Source of the DNA: Mya arenaria
Taxonomy: Eukaryota > Mollusca > Bivalvia > Myida > Myidae
NCBI RefSeq assembly: GCF_026914265.1
Contig: NC_069124.1
Location: forward strand, 69,922,402 to 69,986,401
Direction of reading: 5' to 3'
DNA length: 64,000 bases
Below, in pieces: positions 61,301 to 64,000 of this stretch (positions are counted from its first letter, which is position 1; each line of letters opens with the position of its first letter). The translations under genes and the position numbers were made by a program. Under the pieces are notes generated by a model. It did not search any database and was not told the origin of the DNA. It worked only from the letters and a program-made list of their open reading frames with translations.

Positions 61301-63174
61301 CCGCCAACACCTTGACCTTTGACCTAGTGATCTCAAAATCAATAGGGGTCATCTACTAGTCATGACCAACTAGCATACCAAGTATGAAGTTCCTGGGTCT
61401 AAGCGTTCTATAGTTATTGACCGGAAACCAAGTGTGATGTACAGACTGACTGACGGACAGACTGACGGACAGGGCAAAAACAATATGTCTCCCCATCAAT
61501 GGGGGAGACATAAATACTGGAATTACATCAATGATTATTATATCTACTGATTATATAGGAAAAGGTTTCTTTAAGTACCCAAGCTTCGTTGATTCTAGTA
61601 CCATGTAAATCTTCTTTATAATACCATTAGGACTATGATATTTGGAAAACTGGCTACCTGACCCAATATTTAAGAACAGGAATTTATGCTGGATGGCCTT
61701 AGTGCATGGCAAATTTGCTAACTGAGACTTTTCTGCAGTATTTGTACTCAATTTACATCTTATCTTCTGCATTTTATTCCCAGCAAAATATTAAGCATAG
61801 ACATAAACCTTGAGTATATTGAGTGCTGAGCGGGTGACCAGGTAGGGCGGGGGTTCCGGAGCCTTGGCCAGGAAGTCTTCTATGTTCTCATTCACTGGGG
61901 CCAGCAGCTTTGTCTGCAGACACAACTCCTACAAAAAATATTCAGTTTTCTTTAAAGTATGCTTGTTAGGGTAGAAACTGTTTAATTCAACTCAGAGGTT
62001 GCAAAACATGACAGACACTTTAACTTGTTTGTGTATCTACATATTCATGTAAAAATTGTAGTTGAATTTAAAACATGTTTGAAAAACTTCTTTAATCATT
62101 AATTCACACAGATCACTTTCTTCATGCTATTGAAAATGTCATTGTAAACTTGCACAATAAAGACATCCCTGGATTAGGCGATACACAGAACATACCGATA
62201 GTGTTTCATAACCTCTCTAATAACAGAGCAAAAACATGGTAGTGTTTCTCATATGTATTTTACATAGTTACATGCAAGCAGTCATATGCAAACCCATGCA
62301 TGCAGAAAAAAAGCATAAAGCACCATTGAATTTTAACAAAAGCTGGCTTGTACCTGGAGTGGGCATCTGATGAGTTCAGCAGTGGCAAACTCCATCATGT
62401 GTTGATGTCTCCTCCTGCTGAACAGGTTGTAACACACTCCCGGCTGACATCGACCAGCCCTGGGTGAATATGCACATATTATTGCAGTAACAGTAAGTGA
62501 TAACAATTGCCCTTTAAGCCATTAAAGAAAAAAAAAATCAGTTTAAGTAGTTTAATTAAAAATCATTGGAAATATCTAGCTAAAAAATTACCAATAGTTC
62601 TGCAAATATTAGCAAATAAGTACTGGTAATTTCTCTGTTGAAAATGTTAACATTTTGGCACAGAACTTTTTAATCCACCAAAGAACATTAAAAAGTAAGC
62701 TCTTCATGGGTGCATATCTGTGATAGGTGTTCAAAGGAAAAATATCTGCCACTAATATGTTGTCTTTTTTTATTACCGGTATACGTTTTACTAGTGTTAC
62801 ATTAGTATTGAAACACATATCTTTACTGGTGGTTCCACTCCCTTTAAATACAGCTTGTGTTAAAGTAGTTACAGATAATTCTCTAAAACAGTTCTCATGC
62901 ATTTGTAACAGAGATTCTCTTGAATGTCACTTCCAGGTAGTGAGTTGATTTAGTGTATTACATTAAACAGCTTGTTTACAACTGATAGCAAAGAAGAAGT
63001 TTTTAGTAAATCACAAAAATATAAATGTATCACCAAAAATAAAGTAATATGATCCCATGCTTTCCCACTAAGATGTTTTCAAAGCACTTACCTGCCTTTC
63101 CTCTGCGAAGAGCTGGCTTTTGAGATCCAGTTACTCTTCAACATTGTCACTTGGAGAAGAGCATCAAATGTTTT
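49138..63174 (-). CDS. YTHDC2: YTHDC2, C-terminal half (DEAH RNA helicase with YTH domain); 5' part beyond window
   Basis: Seventeen exons join in phase to 783 residues: 63174-63092, 62459-62354, 61928-61809, 60742-60577, 60375-60269, 59981-59887, 59692-59516, 55481-55252, 55004-54892, 54638-54543, 54300-54204, 52160-52017, 51660-51431, 51191-51046, 50658-50574, 49737-49617, 49373-49138 (stop TAG). Order: end of helicase domain 2 with motif VI QRKGRAGRCQPG; winged-helix/ratchet region ELTELGRHLADLPVEPHLGK; OB-fold LRASGFVRARGGGDIRDLNT; the EEQALGLQQPAGIGQRPRPM stretch; a Ser-rich linker; the YTH domain (RYFIMKCSNQRNIDISVSKG to PFQMTHHLSNPWNESKRVQV). YTH cage positions are kept (W in KGAW, W in VDW, L in GNLPF). 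YTHDC2 is a 3'-5' helicase that binds m6A RNA and is needed for meiotic entry in mammals with MEIOC and XRN1. The last exon adds a tail not in human YTHDC2. Confidence 0.95.
49860..50125 (+). repeat. degenerate minisatellite of GGTTGCTAAGG-like units (YTHDC2 intron)
   Basis: Units such as GTGGTTGCTAAGGAAGTCC, GCTGGTTGCTAAGGATGTCC and GTGATGGTTGCTATGGA recur at irregular spacing of about 30-50 bp. Confidence 0.6.
52663..53821. mobile_element. TACCGTATTTCCCCGACTATAAG-type MITE (YTHDC2 intron)
   Basis: Left end TACCGTATTTCCCCGACTAT followed by AAGGCGATCCGCTTATAAGAC; right end inverted reads TACCTACAGTTTCCTCGACT then ATAAGACGGGG, with CTTATAAGACGGG nearby. It contains TGACGTCA at 53188-53195 and GTTTGATCTGCAGCCGAC, a segment shared with the 20.8 and 58.0 kb elements. 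No transposase. Confidence 0.75.
55720..57045. repeat. GCGCCGCAATGCGACG-headed element with GACCTTGACC tandem repeats, copy 1
   Basis: Begins near CTAGAAGCGCCGCAATGCGA and ends with the inverted pair ACCCGGTTTTCGTTGAAAAC and CCTGGTTAAAAA. The interior repeats AACCATTTTTCTATTTTAAG, TAACAGTGACCTTGACC and CCAAGCTAGCTCTTCACATA about seven times at roughly 170 bp. Short open frames here are spurious. Confidence 0.75.
57689..59086. mobile_element. TACCGTAAATGACTGG-type MITE, carrying a nested MITE
   Basis: Left end TACCGTAAATGACTGGGTAT then TAGACGCA; right end inverted reads TACCGTAAATGACTGGTTAT followed by AAGACGATAGGGGGTATTAG and ACGCA. TA at both edges. Its middle is occupied by the 57957-58741 element. 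Confidence 0.8.
57957..58741. mobile_element. TACCGTAATTCAC-type MITE, copy 2 (innermost layer)
   Basis: Left end TACCGTAATTCACCTAAGAG then TTCGGACAC; right end inverted reads TACCGTAATTCACAAGAGTT then CGGACAC. The interior matches copy 1 at 20761-21681, for example ACACCCAAAGGACATCAATC and TAGCAATGTCCATGCT. TGACGTCA lies at 58441-58448. Confidence 0.85.
60785..61512 (+). mobile_element. TGTCTCCCCCATTG-ended dispersed element (YTHDC2 intron)
   Basis: Left end TTGTCTCCCCCATTGTGTGG; right end ATCAATGGGGGAGACATAAA, giving an inverted TGTCTCCCCCATTG. The interior repeats CAACTAGCATACCAAGTATG, TTCCTGGGT and TTGACCTTTGACCTA about four times. The right end has GACTGACTGACGGACAG-like runs. Opposite-strand relative at 27117-27500. 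Confidence 0.8.
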
Positions 63175-63285
63175 CTGTGAACAGCAAAATACAAACTGTC
63201 AGTAAACATTTTTTTATTAAAAATTTTGACATTGAAATAAGATTTTTATTCGGACAGAAAATGCATATTAAACCATGTGTGAAAA

Positions 63286-64000
63286 CAAGAAACGCCGCAA
63301 TGCGACGAAACCAGGATTTCAATGATTGACAGAACTTCAGCCTGTGTCTGTTTTTCTATTTTTAGTACCATAAGGACCCCATACGCAATCACATGAAAGG
63401 TATCAATAAAATCTTCCTTTATACCAAGTTGGGTCAAGATATGTCAACCCTAACTAAAGTTATTCAGTTTCAACCGTTTTTCTATTTTTAGTCAAGTGAC
63501 CTTGGCCTTGACTCTAGGGACACCAAACGCAATCCCATGAAAGGTATCCATAAACTCTTCCTATAGACCAAGTTTGGTCAAGATATGTGAACCCTGACTA
63601 AAGTTATTCAGTTTCAACCATTCTTCTATTTTTAGTAACAGTGACCTTGATCCTAGGGACCTAAAACGCAATCCCATGAAAGGTCTCCATAAACTCTTCC
63701 TTTATACCAGGTATGGTCAAGATATGTGGATCTTAACTAAAGTTATTCAGTTTCAACCGTTTTTCTATTTTTAGTAACAGTGACCTTGACCTTGACCCTA
63801 GGGACCCCAAATGCAACCCCATGAAACGTATCTATAAACTCTTCCTATAGACTAAGTTTGGTCAAGATATGTCTATTCTTACTAAATTTATTCAGTTTCA
63901 ACCATTTTTCTATTTTTAGTAACAGTGACCTTGACCCTAGGGACCCCAAACGCAATCCCATGAAAGGTATCCATAAACACTTTCTATATACCAAGTTTGG
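63286..64000. repeat. GCGCCGCAATGCGACG-headed element, copy 2 (runs off the window)
   Basis: Begins AACAAGAAACGCCGCAATGC followed by GACGAAACCAGG, as at 55.72 kb. It repeats CAGTTTCAACCATTTTTCTA, TAGTAACAGTGACCTTGACC and CGCAATCCCATGAAAGGT at about 150 bp. It lies upstream of the first YTHDC2 exon visible here. Confidence 0.75.

Overview
This is a eukaryotic, AT-rich, repeat-laden window that reads as a bivalve mollusc nuclear genome, probably a heterodont clam or mussel. Three things point there: short exons in long introns, a secreted glycine-rich structural protein of shell-matrix or byssus style, and many dispersed repeats of kinds I know from bivalve genomes (tracts rich in GACCTTGACC, units ending in a GCTCACCTGAG-type hairpin, and MITEs beginning CAGGGTTC). 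I cannot name the species from sequence alone. I saw no bacterial-type genes, CRISPR arrays or virus-like elements.

Layout. 1-13 kb is mostly non-coding: hAT-like and foldback MITEs, large GAT microsatellites, a roughly 190-200-bp tandem array at 5.94-6.88 kb, and two low-to-moderate confidence short minus-strand genes (3.19-4.24 kb and 9.16-10.72 kb). At 13.28-15.55 kb a complete three-exon minus-strand gene encodes a 346-residue secreted Gly-rich repeat protein; a TATA box, untranslated first exon, 3'UTR intron and poly(A) signal are all visible. 15.6-19.8 kb is intergenic, with a LINE reverse-transcriptase fragment and a TTAA-flanked MITE. A two-exon plus-strand FAM174-family membrane protein gene spans 19.99-23.05 kb, and its intron carries one transposon nested inside another. 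23-31 kb holds repeats and probable UTR.

Two large minus-strand genes fill the right half. The first (31.32-44.57 kb, 16 coding exons, about 1412 residues, every junction in phase) is a single-domain receptor protein tyrosine phosphatase. Its ectodomain is long, first His/Asp/Glu/Gly-rich and then Ser/Thr mucin-like, and its catalytic loops are unusual (HCGPGTGRTC and WPE). The second (49.14 to beyond 63.17 kb; the 5' part lies past the right edge) is the C-terminal half of YTHDC2, the DEAH-box RNA helicase with an m6A-reading YTH domain. Seventeen exons in the window join in frame to 783 residues, ending in an extra Gly/Gln/Tyr-rich tail.

The genes show no functional linkage; this is ordinary animal gene order. 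The most unusual content is in the non-coding DNA: a hAT-like element with a perfect 8-bp target duplication holding two further element layers inside a YTHDC2 intron, a CRE octamer kept at the matching place in three diverged MITE copies, repeats that spread perfect nuclear-receptor half-site arrays through introns, and several near-perfect foldback structures.
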